From: Catenulispora rubra
GTDB lineage: Bacteria > Actinomycetota > Actinomycetes > Streptomycetales > Catenulisporaceae
Assembly (NCBI RefSeq): GCF_015356825.1
Contig: NZ_JAACYW010000011.1
Location: forward strand, 1-64,000
DNA length: 64,000 nt
Reading direction: 5' to 3'
The translations under genes were made by a program, and so were the position numbers. This document shows positions 25,977 to 34,873 of this stretch, one piece after another (positions within the stretch are counted from its first letter, which is position 1; the number at the start of each line of letters is the position of its first letter). The notes under the pieces are model-generated. The model saw only the letters and a list, made by a program, of their open reading frames with translations. It was not told the DNA's origin and searched no databases.

Positions 25977-27577
25977 TCAGTGTGCGAAGACCGGGACCGC
26001 GTCCTCGATCGTGTCGGCGTGCCCCGCACCGGTGTCGCCGGTGCCGGAGCCGCCCTCGGGCCGGCCGCCGTGCTGCTGCGGCCGGGCGTTGACCAGCACG
26101 CCCGCCGAGATCGCGGCGACGGTCAGCAGGCCGGCCGCGATCCAGTAGGCGACGGAGAAGCCGTGGACCATGGCGGAGAGCTTCAGCTGCGCCCCGCCCG
26201 CCGCGGAGTGGACGCCCGCGGCGTGGCTCTTGGCGTAGTTCGCGGTGGCGCTGTTGGCGATCGTGCTCAGCAGCGAGGTGCCGATCGCGCCGCCGACCTG
26301 TGGGACGTGCTGACCATCGCCGAGGCGACGCCGGCGTCCTGCGGCCGGACGCCGTGGGTCGCCAGGTTCATGGCCGGCATGAACACCAGGCCCATGCCGA
26401 AGCCGAGCATCAGCAGCGCGGGCAGGACGTGCGTGGTGTAGGAGCCGCCGACCGAGATCTGGGTCAGGATCAGCATCGCCAGGGCGGCGATCACGGCGCC
26501 GGGCACCATCAGGAACTTGGTCGGGACCTTCGGCAGCAACCGGACGGCGACCTGCGTCGCGCCGGCCATCATGCCCACGACCATCGGCAGGAACGCCAGG
26601 CCGCTCTTGAGCGGGCTGTAGCCCAGCACGACCTGCAGGTAGTAGGTGAGGAACAGGAACGCGCCGAACATCGCGACCACGGCGATGCCGATGGTCAGGT
26701 ACGCGCCGCCGCGGTTGCGGTCGGTGATGACGCGCAGCGGCAGCAGCGGGGCGGCCACGCGCGTCTGGGAGAAGACGAACGCCGCGAGCAGCACCACCGA
26801 GCCGATGATGAAGCCGAGCGTGGTGGTCGAGCTCCAGCCGTCGGTCTCGGCCTTGTTGAAGCCGTAGACCAGCGAGGCCAGGCCGGCCCCGGCCAGCACG
26901 ATGCCCAGGACGTCCAGGCGGTTGTGGTTGCGGGTGCCCTCGGGCTCCTTGATCTCGAAGACCGCGCCGGCCACCGCGACCACGGCGAACAGGACGTTGA
27001 CGTACAGCGTCCAGCGCCAGTTCGCGTATTCGGTGAGCAGACCGCCGAGCAGCAGGCCGACGGCCGCGCCGCCGCCGGAGATGGCGCCGTAGATGCCGAA
27101 GGCCTTGGCGCGCTCCTTCGGCTGTGTGAACGTGACGGTCAGCAGCGACAGCGCCGCCGGGGCCAGGATCGCGCCGAAGGCGCCCTGCAAGGCGCGGGCG
27201 CCGAGCAGCATGGCGGTGTTGACGGCGGCGCCGCCCAGCGCGGAGGCGCCGGCGAAGCCGATCAGGCCGATGAGGAAGGCGCGGCGGCGTCCCCAGCGGT
27301 CGGCGATGCGTCCGCCGAACAGCAGCAGACCGCCGAAGGCCAGGGCGTAGGCGGTGACCACCCACTGCCGGTTGGCGTCGGATATGCCCAGGTCGCGCTG
27401 TGCGGACGGAAGGGCGATGTTCACGATGGTGCCGTCCAGGACGACCATCAGCTGGGCCAGGGCGATGAAGGCCAGGGCCCGCCACCGCCTCGGGTCGAGG
27501 ATCTGTGTCTGATCCAAGGGCTGTGTCTGATCCAAGGGCTGTGCCCGATCCAAGGGCTGTGCTGTCGACTCGGTCAT
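25977..27577 (-). pseudogene. MFS drug-export pump (DHA2, 14 TMS) with a one-base frameshift
   Basis: Two adjoining frames together give a full EmrB/QacA-type transporter. The first (from ATG 27577) contains motif A-like GGRIADRWGRRRAF and most helices up to VASAMVSTS. The second resumes at QVGGAIGTSLLSTIANSATA and ends with FSVAYWIAAGLLTVAAISAGVLV. Family members read MVSTSQQVGGAIG across the join, so one C is missing near 26300. It is either a real inactivating deletion or a sequence error. The start overlaps the TetR stop codon (ATGA), which indicates a coupled repressor-pump operon. Confidence 0.8.
27503..27556 (-). repeat. Three tandem 18-bp units at the N-terminus of the MFS pump
   Basis: CTGTGTCTGATCCAAGGG occurs at 27503 and 27521, with a two-change copy at 27539. 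The repeats encode LDQTQP-like hexapeptides ahead of the first helix, so unit number can vary without loss of frame. Confidence 0.8.
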
Positions 27578-28305
27578 GACGAGAGGGTCCTTGTCTTCGT
27601 GGGACTTTCGGTGGGGCTCTGGGTCTGTCGCCGGGCATCGCCCTGGATCGGGGCGGTGACCAGGGGGAGCACGATCTGGTCCAGGATTGTCTGGATCAAC
27701 GTCGCGTCGGGCGTCCGGCCGGTCATGATCATCCGGTGGAAGGCCATGGACGGGACGATGTCCGAGATCAGTTCGTAGTTCGGGACCGGCGCGATCTCGC
27801 CGCGCTCGATCGCCCGCTCGAAGACCGTGCGGAACACCGCCTTGCGCGGGGCGATGAACTGCTCGGCGAACACCTCGCGCAGCTTCGCGTCGCGGACCAG
27901 GCCCGAGACGAGCCCGGCCTGGACCGCGGTCCGGAAGGTGTCCTCGGGGTCGTGGAAGTGGCAGGTCAGCGCGACCAGGTCGCCGCGCAGCGTGCCGGTG
28001 TCGGGCAGCTCGGGCGCCGCCTTCATCCGGCCGATCGCGTCGACGACGAGCTCGGCCTTGCCGGCCCAGCGGCGGTAGCACGTCGCCTTGCCGGCTCCGG
28101 CGCGCGCGGCGACGGCGTCGATCGTCAGGCGGTCGTAGCCGACGTCGGCCAGCAGCTCCAGCGCGGCCTGGCACAGGGCGTCGTCCCGGGAGGAGTCGCG
28201 CTTGCGCCCGGGGGCGTGGCCGGCCTGTGTGGTCTCGGCGGTGCCGGTACTCGTGCTGGTGCTGGTGCCGGTACTGGTGCCGGTACTGGTGGTGGTCTGG
28301 GTCAT
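27574..28305 (-). CDS. TetR family regulator of the MFS pump
   Basis: The 243-residue protein has a low-complexity Ser/Thr/Gly start (residues 1-25), then a TetR helix-turn-helix (about 40-85, LTIDAVAARAGAGKATCYRRWAGK) and a C-terminal ligand domain of TetR_C_11/16 type. The stop overlaps the MFS start by four bases, so the two are cotranscribed. The 16-bp phased repeat 49 bp upstream is a likely operator. Target compound unknown. Confidence 0.87.
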   Translation of the reverse strand: MTQTTTSTGTSTGTSTSTSTGTAETTQAGHAPGRKRDSSRDDALCQAALELLADVGYDRLTIDAVAARAGAGKATCYRRWAGKAELVVDAIGRMKAAPELPDTGTLRGDLVALTCHFHDPEDTFRTAVQAGLVSGLVRDAKLREVFAEQFIAPRKAVFRTVFERAIERGEIAPVPNYELISDIVPSMAFHRMIMTGRTPDATLIQTILDQIVLPLVTAPIQGDARRQTQSPTESPTKTRTLSS

Positions 28306-28353
28306 CGGTGCTCACCCCACTCACTGCGGTAGGAGTTGCTGAACGAATCTGTA

Positions 28354-28409
28354 TCGGAACGATGTCGTCTCGGAACTACATCGTATCGAAACTACTCCGT
28401 TTCGCAAAC
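28354..28409. promoter_or_regulatory. Operator with four half-sites phased at 16 bp upstream of tetR-MFS
   Basis: TCGGAAC (28354), TCGGAAC (28370), TCGAAAC (28386) and TCGCAAAC (28402) start exactly 16 bp apart. The last two overlap an inverted repeat CGAAAC-TACTCC-GTTTCG (28387-28404), and ACGATGT/ACATCGT forms a second dyad. The layout fits cooperative binding of TetR dimers. Confidence 0.65.
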
Positions 28410-28415
28410 CCGAAG

Positions 28416-28450
28416 CCCGGGGTGGCCACTGTGACAGTGGCCACCCCGGG
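28416..28450. terminator. Terminator of the CMD-domain gene
   Basis: Perfect 16-bp arms (28416-28431 and 28435-28450) around TGA, 30 bp after the stop of the minus-strand CMD gene and just upstream of the tetR operator, so it also insulates the tetR promoter. Confidence 0.85.
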
Positions 28451-28479
28451 CTCGATGGGGGGGTGGTTCCGACAGGCGG

Positions 28480-29298
28480 CTACTCGCCGGCCGCGTCCCG
28501 CTCGGCGAACACCTCGCGCGCCGCCGCGATGCCGTTGAGCGCGGCTGGGAACCCGGCGTACCCGGACATCTGCATGATCACCTCGACCGCCTCCTCCCGG
28601 GTGCCGCCGACGTTGAGCAGGCCGTGGAGGTGCACGCGCAGCTGCGCGGCGGCGGTGCCCAGCGCCGTGCAGGCGGCGACCGTGGCCAGCTCGCGGGTCT
28701 TCAGGTCCAGGCCCGGCCGGGAGTAGATGTCGGCGAAGGAGAACTCGACCAGCAGCCGCGCGAAGTCCGGCGAGACCGGGGCCAGCGCCGCCAGCACCCG
28801 CTCGCCGGCCTGCCCGTCGACGGCCTGGAGCGCGGCCAGGCCCCGCGCGTAGCGCTGCTCGGGGGTCTCCTGCGCGTCGATCGGGGCCGGGACCGGGGAC
28901 CAGTCCAGGTCGGTCCGGTCCGCGAAGGCGGCTTTCGCGACGCCGAGCCCGTTGAGCGCGGCCGGGAACCCGGCGTAGACGGTCATGTGCATGATCACCT
29001 CGACGATCTCGGTCGGCGTGACCCCGACGTTGAGCGCGCCGTCGATGTGGAGCCGCAGCTGCGGGGCGGCCGTGCCCAGCGCGGTGAGCGCGGCGATGTT
29101 GAGGATCTGCCGCTGCGGCAGCGTCAGCCCGGGCCGGGAGTAGATGTCGGAGTAGAACTCGACGGTCAGCCGCGCCAGATCGGGCGCGATGTCGGCCATG
29201 CCGGCCAGCACCCGGGGCGTGTTCTCCCCGCCGACCTGCGTGAGCAGGGCCAGGCCGCGGTCGTAGCGGGCGTCGGGCTGAGGTGCGGTGCCGGTCAT
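28480..29298 (-). CDS. Tandem carboxymuconolactone decarboxylase-family protein
   Basis: The 272-residue protein is two CMD/AhpD-like units in tandem (about 15-120 and 150-255), each with the pattern SRPGL-x(6)-ELA/QIL-x-(V/I)AA-x-TALGTA-x-QLR-x-H and ending YAGFPAALNG. The CxxC redox pair of AhpD is absent, so it is on the decarboxylase-like or unknown side of the family. A strong AGAAGGAG ribosome site precedes ATG 29298. Downstream is a perfect terminator, so the gene is monocistronic. Substrate unknown. Confidence 0.8.
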   Translation of the reverse strand: MTGTAPQPDARYDRGLALLTQVGGENTPRVLAGMADIAPDLARLTVEFYSDIYSRPGLTLPQRQILNIAALTALGTAAPQLRLHIDGALNVGVTPTEIVEVIMHMTVYAGFPAALNGLGVAKAAFADRTDLDWSPVPAPIDAQETPEQRYARGLAALQAVDGQAGERVLAALAPVSPDFARLLVEFSFADIYSRPGLDLKTRELATVAACTALGTAAAQLRVHLHGLLNVGGTREEAVEVIMQMSGYAGFPAALNGIAAAREVFAERDAAGE

Positions 29299-29399
29299 GG
29301 TTCTGCTCCTTCTCGCCGGTCGGACGAGACAGATCGTCTCGTCCGGCTGACTAGAGGCTAGGCCAGGACTCGGCGGGGCCTGAGATACCCCCTACGCCC

Positions 29400-30164
29400 C
29401 TACGCGCGCGACTCGTAGCGCTTGTCGCGAACCCGGATCTGGGCCGACGTGCCTTCGCCGGCGCTCCGGCGGTCGACGTCGAACAGGCCGGTCGCGATCA
29501 CCAGGTTGCTGAGCTTGGGGAAGCCGTAGGTGCGGGAGTCGAAGTCCGGCTGCTGGTTCGTCAGGATCTGGCCCACGCTCGACAGGCCGGCCCAGCCGTC
29601 CTCGTCGCTGGCCGCCTCCACCGCGTTGCGCAGCAGGGTCACCAGCTTCGCGTCGCCGCGCAGCTTCGACACCTCGGTCCGGGTGGTCGGCTTCGCCGCG
29701 GTCTCCGGGACGACCTCGTCGGTGAAGGCGAGGTTCTCGGTGTAGATGAACTTGTCGCACGCCGCGACGAACGGCTTCGGCGTCTTGCGCTCCCCGAAGC
29801 CGTAGACGATCAGCCCGGACTCCCGGATCCTGGCGGCCAGACGGGTGAAGTCGCTGTCCGAGGACACGATGCAGAACCCGTCGAAGCGCCCCGAATACAG
29901 CAGGTCCATCGCGTCGATGACCATCGCGGCGTCGGTGGCGTTCTTGCCGGAGGTGTAGGCGAACTGCTGGATCGGCTGGATGCTCAGCGCCAGCAGGTGC
30001 TCTTTCCAGCCCTTGAGGCTGGTGCCGGTCCAGTCGCCGTAGGCGCGCTTGACGTGCGCCGTCCCGTATTTGGCGATCTCGGCGAGCAGCGTCTCCGCGT
30101 TGCCGGGCTGGGCGTTGTCGGCGTCGATCAGCACCGCAAGCTTGACCGGGTTCTCTGTGACCAC
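29400..30164 (-). CDS. NYN-domain protein with C-terminal OST-HTH/LOTUS-like domain
   Basis: The 254-residue protein starts GTG 30164 after GAAGGGAG. Residues about 8-145 form a NYN (PIN-like) nuclease fold: the metal-site acidic residues are seen in LIDADNAQ, NATDAAMVIDAMD and VSSDSDFTRLA. The C-terminal part (about 170-250, GWAGLSSVGQILTNQQPDFD, TYGFPKLSNLVIATGLFDV) resembles the OST-HTH/LOTUS RNA-binding fold. This LabA/DUF88 class is thought to cleave or handle RNA. No operon partner was found. Confidence 0.8.
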   Translation of the reverse strand: MVTENPVKLAVLIDADNAQPGNAETLLAEIAKYGTAHVKRAYGDWTGTSLKGWKEHLLALSIQPIQQFAYTSGKNATDAAMVIDAMDLLYSGRFDGFCIVSSDSDFTRLAARIRESGLIVYGFGERKTPKPFVAACDKFIYTENLAFTDEVVPETAAKPTTRTEVSKLRGDAKLVTLLRNAVEAASDEDGWAGLSSVGQILTNQQPDFDSRTYGFPKLSNLVIATGLFDVDRRSAGEGTSAQIRVRDKRYESRA

Positions 30165-30217
30165 GGGTTCTGCTCCCTTCGACGCTGTCTACGATAGCTG
30201 TCAACGTCGCACCTGCT

Positions 30218-30252
30218 GCGCGTGTCGCGGCCCGGCGGACCGCGACACGCGC
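30218..30252. terminator. Hairpin upstream of the PBP4-like gene end
   Basis: Perfect 13-bp arms (30218-30230 and 30240-30252). It lies after the stop of the minus-strand carboxypeptidase-like gene. Confidence 0.75.
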
Positions 30253-30259
30253 GTGCCGC

Positions 30260-31000
30260 CTACGCCCAGCAGCCGTTGACCGTCGCCGCGAGGCCGTCGA
30301 AGGTGTGCTTGACGTCGCTGTTGGCGGTGGTCGCGTTGTTCTCCACGAACGAGAAGACCTTCCAGCGGCCGTCCTCGGCCTTGGTGAAGCCGCTCAGCGC
30401 GATGGCACCGGTCAGCGTGCCGGTCTTGGCCATGACCTTGCCGACCGCGCACTTCGACTCGGGCGTGGTGAAGCGGTCCCACTCCGGGCCCAGCGTGCTG
30501 CCCGCCTCGCCGGCCACCGGCAGGCCGTCCACGATGGGCTTGAGGAGCCAGCTGTAGGCCGGGTCGCCGTCCACCTGGAGGATCTTCGAGATGGTCTCCT
30601 CGGTGGTGAACCGGTGGTCCGGACCGAGCACGGTCAGCGCCGCGGTGGTGGTGGCGAGCTTCATGGTGGACACGGGCATCAGCGTCGTCGCGGCGTTGCG
30701 GCCCCAGACCTCCTGCCCCGACCCGGCGTCCACGACGACGCCGCTCAGCGTGCTGCCGGCCAGGCGCGGGTCCTGGATCCGGGCGTCGAGGTTCTTCGCG
30801 ATCTGATCGTCGGCGGAGTCCGGGGCGCGGTGCGCGGTGGCGGTGCCGACCGGCTTCGCGGCGGCGAACGCCGTGCCCTGGCCGATCAGCACGGCGGTGG
30901 CGACGGGCACCGCCACCGCGAGGACGGCGGCCCGGCGAGCCGTCGCGCGGCCGGCCTTGGCCTTGCGGTGGCCGGTGGAATTGTTGGAGCTGGATGACAT
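30260..31000 (-). CDS. Short S13-like D-Ala-D-Ala carboxypeptidase lacking its middle
   Basis: The 246-residue secreted protein has a signal peptide (about 1-47, ending TAFAAA) and two of the three penicillin-binding active-site motifs: SxxK in PVSTMKLAT and KTG in MAKTGTLTGAIALSG. S13/DacB enzymes are usually 450 or more residues and carry an SxN motif in a middle segment. Here the text runs from RFTTEETISKILQ straight to DPAYSWLLKPIVDGLPVAG, so SxN and about 170 residues are missing in frame. It may be a remnant, a pseudoenzyme or a binding protein. It starts ATG 31000 with GGGGGAA upstream. Confidence 0.7.
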   Translation of the reverse strand: MSSSSNNSTGHRKAKAGRATARRAAVLAVAVPVATAVLIGQGTAFAAAKPVGTATAHRAPDSADDQIAKNLDARIQDPRLAGSTLSGVVVDAGSGQEVWGRNAATTLMPVSTMKLATTTAALTVLGPDHRFTTEETISKILQVDGDPAYSWLLKPIVDGLPVAGEAGSTLGPEWDRFTTPESKCAVGKVMAKTGTLTGAIALSGFTKAEDGRWKVFSFVENNATTANSDVKHTFDGLAATVNGCWA

Positions 31001-31070
31001 ACGCCGGTTCCCCCATGCGTTGTGAGCGTGTTGATATTCCGGCAGGACCTGTCAGCGGCTCCCCGAGAAC

Positions 31071-31107
31071 GGCTTCGCCCCGGGAAACCGATCCCCGGGG
31101 CGAAGCC
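31071..31107. terminator. Terminator after the AMIN-like gene
   Basis: Arms 31071-31084 and 31093-31107 pair over 14 bp. It sits 26 bp after the stop of the AMIN-like gene (minus strand) and upstream of the carboxypeptidase-like gene. Confidence 0.8.
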
Positions 31108-31132
31108 ACAGTGCGATGCGGCGGATGAGCCG

Positions 31133-31618
31133 CTAGTGGGCGACGTCGATCGCCAGGTGGGTCGAGTCGAGCACGGTGACCGTGTAGCTGGACGCGTGGT
31201 CCAGGCCGATGCCCACCTGGGTGTATCCCTCGAAGGAGCTCAGCTCCGCCACGGCGGCCACCTCGGGGTCACCGGTGGTGATCTGGGTCGGGCCGGAGAA
31301 GCCGCTGATGTCCGAGGGGTTCAGCTCGACGTTGAGGTAGGTGTTGGAGTTGGGCAGGGTGACGTCCTTGCCCGAGCTGTCCCGGGTCAGCACGTCGGTG
31401 GCGGTCACGGTGTAGCCCGGGACGCTGCTCACGTTGAGGATGACACGGTCATAGGTCGAATAGCTCTGCACGCTGAATCCCAGCAAGTGGGATCCCGCGT
31501 CGGCGGTGTGCGTGGCCGCGTTCGCCGGCAGCGCCGCCGCCAGGCTCAGCCCGATCGCGCCCGCCACGACGGCCGCCTGCCGGCCGCCGCGCCCCGTTAC
31601 CCCGTACTTCGACAGCAT
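31133..31618 (-). CDS. Secreted AMIN-like domain protein
   Basis: The 161-residue protein has a signal peptide (1-35, ANAA cleavage) and one domain with the pattern YDRVILNVSSVPGY...FEGYTQVGIGL...LDSTHLAIDV, as in AMIN-like domains of actinobacterial secreted proteins and lipoproteins. AMIN relatives bind peptidoglycan or other cell-wall parts. No lipobox is present, so the mature protein is probably free. GGAAGGGA precedes ATG 31618. Function inferred from fold only. Confidence 0.65.
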   Translation of the reverse strand: MLSKYGVTGRGGRQAAVVAGAIGLSLAAALPANAATHTADAGSHLLGFSVQSYSTYDRVILNVSSVPGYTVTATDVLTRDSSGKDVTLPNSNTYLNVELNPSDISGFSGPTQITTGDPEVAAVAELSSFEGYTQVGIGLDHASSYTVTVLDSTHLAIDVAH

Positions 31619-31880
31619 GGTGAAGTCCCTTCCGCACTGCGCGCGCGAGAACCGCGCGCCCCCATTTTTCCGTCAACCGGTGTAGACCACCGGCGGCACC
31701 ACTGTAAGGCGCGAACGGCTGTGCGCGCGATGGGTGTCCAACCCGCCCGTCGCAGGTCGACGGGGTGACAGGGGGCTTCCAGGGGCCTGACCTCAACACC
31801 TTGTTCGCGGTATTGCGTTGCATCGTCGGAACGTCGTATTTCCGCCACGGATCCGGTTACACGGCGTGGCGCCGGCCCTC

Positions 31881-33344
31881 TCAGGCGAAGTGCCGGATCG
31901 TCGCTGGATCCGCGGCGTCATACGCCTGCCACGTCTCGTCGGCGGGACGCCCGGTGGCGACGAAGCCGGCCGCCGCGCCGGAGAACTCCGCGGCGAGTCG
32001 GCGCACCTCGGCGGTCGGCGTACCGAGCATCGGGGCGTCGGGATAGGCGTCGACGGTGTTGAAGAAGAAGGGGAGCTCGGCACAATGTGCGGCGCCGATG
32101 TGCGCGGGATCGCCGGCCGGGACGTAGTCGAACTCGTAGACGTAGGTGGCGTGGCCGGCCGCGGCCTGGTGGTCGGCGACGGCCAGGGTGCCGTCGCGGA
32201 ACATGATCCCGGTCTCGACCTCGGTGAGCACGTCGGCGGGCCGCGCGTTCGGGCGTCCGGCCGCAGCGCGGTCGTATCGGTCGGCGCCGTGCTCGACCTG
32301 CCCGGCCACCAACACGCGCGCCTGGTCGGCGTCCATCGCCTGGATCCGCGGGTCGAAGGCGAAGAACGAGCTCATCTCGTTCCTGGTGGTCCCGGTCAGA
32401 AGCTCCTTCCCGGCCAACCGGCCGGCGGCCAGTGCCTCCTCCCACCGCACCGGAATCCCGGCGCCGCCGAGAACCGGGAACATCGGCGGCGCGACGTTGC
32501 CCGGCCGGGAGAGCTCGCCGGCGAGCTGTCCGTAGGTAGTCAGCAGACGGTCGGCCGGGACCGCGCGCAGCCCGGCGAGCAGGTCGAGGCTGCCACTCAG
32601 GCCCAGGATCTCGATGAAGCGCCGCGTGTGCTCCGTCGCCTCGGCAGGGTCCTGTGGTGCGAGCCCGAACGGGCCGCTCTGGGTGACGACCCGCTTGACC
32701 AGCGGGCCCGTGACCGGCGACACCGCGAGGTGCAGCGCCGAGAAGGCGCCGGCCGACTGGCCGCCGACCGTGACCGCCTCAGGGTCTCCGCCGAACCCGG
32801 CGATGTTGCGCTCGACCCAGGCGAGGACCGCGCCCTGGTCCTGCACGCCGAGGTTGTCCACCCCGAGCTCCGGCAGGTGGAGGTAGCCCAGCGGGCCGAT
32901 GCGGTAGTTGGCGGTGACCACGACGACCTCGCCGGAGGCGGCCAGGTTCCGGCCGTCGTACCAGTCCCAGCCGCCGGATCCGCTGGAGAAACCGCCGCCG
33001 TGGAACCACACCAGCACCGGCAGAGCACGTGCGGCCGAGCCGCCGTCGGGGAGGAGGCGCGGCGTCCAGACGTTGACGGTGAGCGAGCCGTCCTCGTCCC
33101 AGTCCCGGGCGCGCGGTCCCATGACCGCTTCGAGCCGGGAGGCGGCCTGCGGAACGGACGGGCCGGGGCGCGAGGCGTCGCGCGGGCCCGACCACTTCGG
33201 GTGCCGCCGCGGGGCCGCGAACCGCAGGTCCCCGACCGGCGAGGCCGCGTAGGGGATGCCGCGGAACGCGGCGACCCCGTCCTCGGCGACGCCTTGGACG
33301 CTGCCGGACTCGGTGTCGACGATCGGGCGGTTCGTCATGGTCAT
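31881..33344 (-). CDS. Type B carboxylesterase
   Basis: The 487-residue alpha/beta hydrolase has the family features in order: oxyanion motif VWFHGGGFSSGSG, EDGSLTVNVWTP, nucleophile elbow GGQSAGAFS, and a late His region (HCAELPFFFNT). No signal peptide is seen, so it acts in the cytoplasm on an unknown ester. ATG 33344 is preferred (GAAGG eight bases upstream), though ATG 33338 is close. It is divergent from a Lrp/AsnC-type regulator with a strong inverted repeat between them, so it is probably that regulator's target. Confidence 0.88.
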   Translation of the reverse strand: MTMTNRPIVDTESGSVQGVAEDGVAAFRGIPYAASPVGDLRFAAPRRHPKWSGPRDASRPGPSVPQAASRLEAVMGPRARDWDEDGSLTVNVWTPRLLPDGGSAARALPVLVWFHGGGFSSGSGGWDWYDGRNLAASGEVVVVTANYRIGPLGYLHLPELGVDNLGVQDQGAVLAWVERNIAGFGGDPEAVTVGGQSAGAFSALHLAVSPVTGPLVKRVVTQSGPFGLAPQDPAEATEHTRRFIEILGLSGSLDLLAGLRAVPADRLLTTYGQLAGELSRPGNVAPPMFPVLGGAGIPVRWEEALAAGRLAGKELLTGTTRNEMSSFFAFDPRIQAMDADQARVLVAGQVEHGADRYDRAAAGRPNARPADVLTEVETGIMFRDGTLAVADHQAAAGHATYVYEFDYVPAGDPAHIGAAHCAELPFFFNTVDAYPDAPMLGTPTAEVRRLAAEFSGAAAGFVATGRPADETWQAYDAADPATIRHFA

Positions 33345-33383
33345 CCGTCTCACCTTCTGTGTCGGTTTCCTGGTCACTGCTGG

Positions 33384-33412
33384 TATGCGTCTGGTGTATC
33401 GCCAGACGCATA
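33384..33412. promoter_or_regulatory. Operator between esterase and Lrp/AsnC regulator
   Basis: Perfect inverted repeat TATGCGTCTGG (33384-33394) and CCAGACGCATA (33402-33412) with a 7-nt spacer, located between the divergent start codons (33344 and 33471). Confidence 0.75.
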
Positions 33413-33470
33413 AAACCGGCGAGATATGATGCTAGTCTGCGAGATTTAAGACACCACAGATCCAATACTG

Positions 33471-34460
33471 GTGATTATGAGACAGTCGATACGCACGCTG
33501 GATGAGACGGATCGCCGGATCGCCGCGGTCCTGATGGCCGCGCCGCGGGCGTCGTGGCGCACCGTCGCCGAGGTCCTGGACCTCTCCGAGCGCACGATCG
33601 TGCGCCGAGCCGCGCCGCTGCTGCACGACGGCACGCTGCGCCCCACGGCCGTCCGCAATCCCGCGCGCTTCCCCCGGATCATCCCGATGGCCCTGCGGAT
33701 CCGCTGCCGCCCCAGCCGCATCAAGGCGATCGCCGCAGGCCTGGCGCGCCGGCCGGACACGATATGGGTCGACGTCCTCGGCGGCGGCAACGAGATCAGC
33801 AGCGTGCTGTTTCTCGACGGTCCCGAGGCGCGCAACTCGCTGCTGCTGCGGGATCTGCCGGCCACCGCCGACGTGCTTTCGTGGGAGGCCTACGACCTGT
33901 TGAAGGTGTTCCCCGCCGGCTTCACCTGGAGTGCCGGCCTGCTGCCGGCCGAGCAGTTCGACGCCATGGCTTCGCACGCTCACACCCCGACCGACGCGCC
34001 CGAGATCCAACCGCTCGACGAAGCTCTCATCGACCGGCTGGCGCTCGACGGACGCGTCGGCTACAGCGAACTGGCCACCGCACTGGGTACTTCCGCATCG
34101 ACGGTACGCCGCCGCCTGGACACCCTGGTGTCAGCCCACATGGTGCGCCTGGCCTGCGAAGTCGACCTCAGCCTGCTCGGCATCGTGAGTGAGGCGCTGC
34201 TGTGGATCGCGACCGGCCCGGGCAGCACGGAGCTGATCGGCAGCACCCTCAGTCGGCACCCGCAGGTGCGCTTCACCGCCGCGACGACAGGGGCCACCAA
34301 CCTGCTGGTGGCCGTCGCGGCCGAAGACCTCAACGGGCTCTACGCGCTCCTGACCGAGACCGTCGGAGCGCTCGACGACGTGCGCGCTATGGAGGTGACG
34401 CCCATCCTCAGCTCGGTCAAACGGACCGGCCGGATCCGTACTTCCGATCAGGACAGGTGA
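33471..34460 (+). CDS. Double Lrp/AsnC family regulator
   Basis: The 329-residue protein contains two Lrp-like units: helix-turn-helix at about 10-55 (DETDRRIAAVLMAAPRASWR) with a first ligand domain, and a second helix-turn-helix at about 182-225 (LDEALIDRLALDGRVGYSEL) with a second RAM/AsnC ligand domain (ATTGATNLLVAVAAEDLNGLY). This fused duplex is known in actinomycetes and replaces a homodimer. It starts GTG 33471 or ATG 33477. It likely regulates the divergent esterase and itself through the 33384-33412 repeat. Confidence 0.85.
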   Translation: MIMRQSIRTLDETDRRIAAVLMAAPRASWRTVAEVLDLSERTIVRRAAPLLHDGTLRPTAVRNPARFPRIIPMALRIRCRPSRIKAIAAGLARRPDTIWVDVLGGGNEISSVLFLDGPEARNSLLLRDLPATADVLSWEAYDLLKVFPAGFTWSAGLLPAEQFDAMASHAHTPTDAPEIQPLDEALIDRLALDGRVGYSELATALGTSASTVRRRLDTLVSAHMVRLACEVDLSLLGIVSEALLWIATGPGSTELIGSTLSRHPQVRFTAATTGATNLLVAVAAEDLNGLYALLTETVGALDDVRAMEVTPILSSVKRTGRIRTSDQDR

Positions 34461-34681
34461 ACGGAACGAACTTCTCCGTCGGCTTCGCGCGACCGAGATG
34501 TCCCCGGCTTTTTCGGCGCTCCCTGCTTTATGTGTCGGTGCGGGTGCGGGTGGCTGGTGGCTGGTGTCGGGTGGGTGTGGTGGGTGCGGTTTGTTTGTGG
34601 TTTTTAAGAGCTTTTTACGGCTTCGCGCATGGTTGGATGGCCTCGCTGGGGACGCAGTTCGGTTGTGCCCCGAGTGTCGCG

Positions 34682-34738
34682 CTGGCGGCCGCCGGTTTGG
34701 ATGGACAAGACCCGCGCCGGTCCGAGTCACTGCGCACA
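34682..34738 (+). repeat. Direct repeat of about 57 bp (second copy 35321-35378)
   Basis: Both copies start CTGGCGGCCGCCGGTTT and end with a shared 25-bp block finishing TCCGAGTCACTGCGCAC; the middle differs. The copies flank the nested mobile-element remnants. No gene is supported in 34461-35483. Confidence 0.75.
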
Positions 34739-34873
34739 CGTGGTGCGGGCGGCTGCCGGCCACGTGTGGTGGGCACCAAAAATCAAGAGCAGGCGCCTGC
34801 GCGGCGAGCGGCCTCTGCTCGGAGGGATGACCAACCCCGCGCGCCGCCGCCGGTCTGAGTGTTGGTCGCCTTC

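Noticed and set aside
25977..28324. A single 685-codon frame covering both tetR and the MFS region
   Set aside because: Its first part is antiphase text through the TetR gene; only the part from 27577 is MFS coding sequence.
32505..32530. Palindrome GCTCGCCGGCGAGC resembling the cluster palindrome (also near 46022)
   Set aside because: Lies in coding sequence and lacks the TGTC/GACA outer arms; chance GC-rich dyad.
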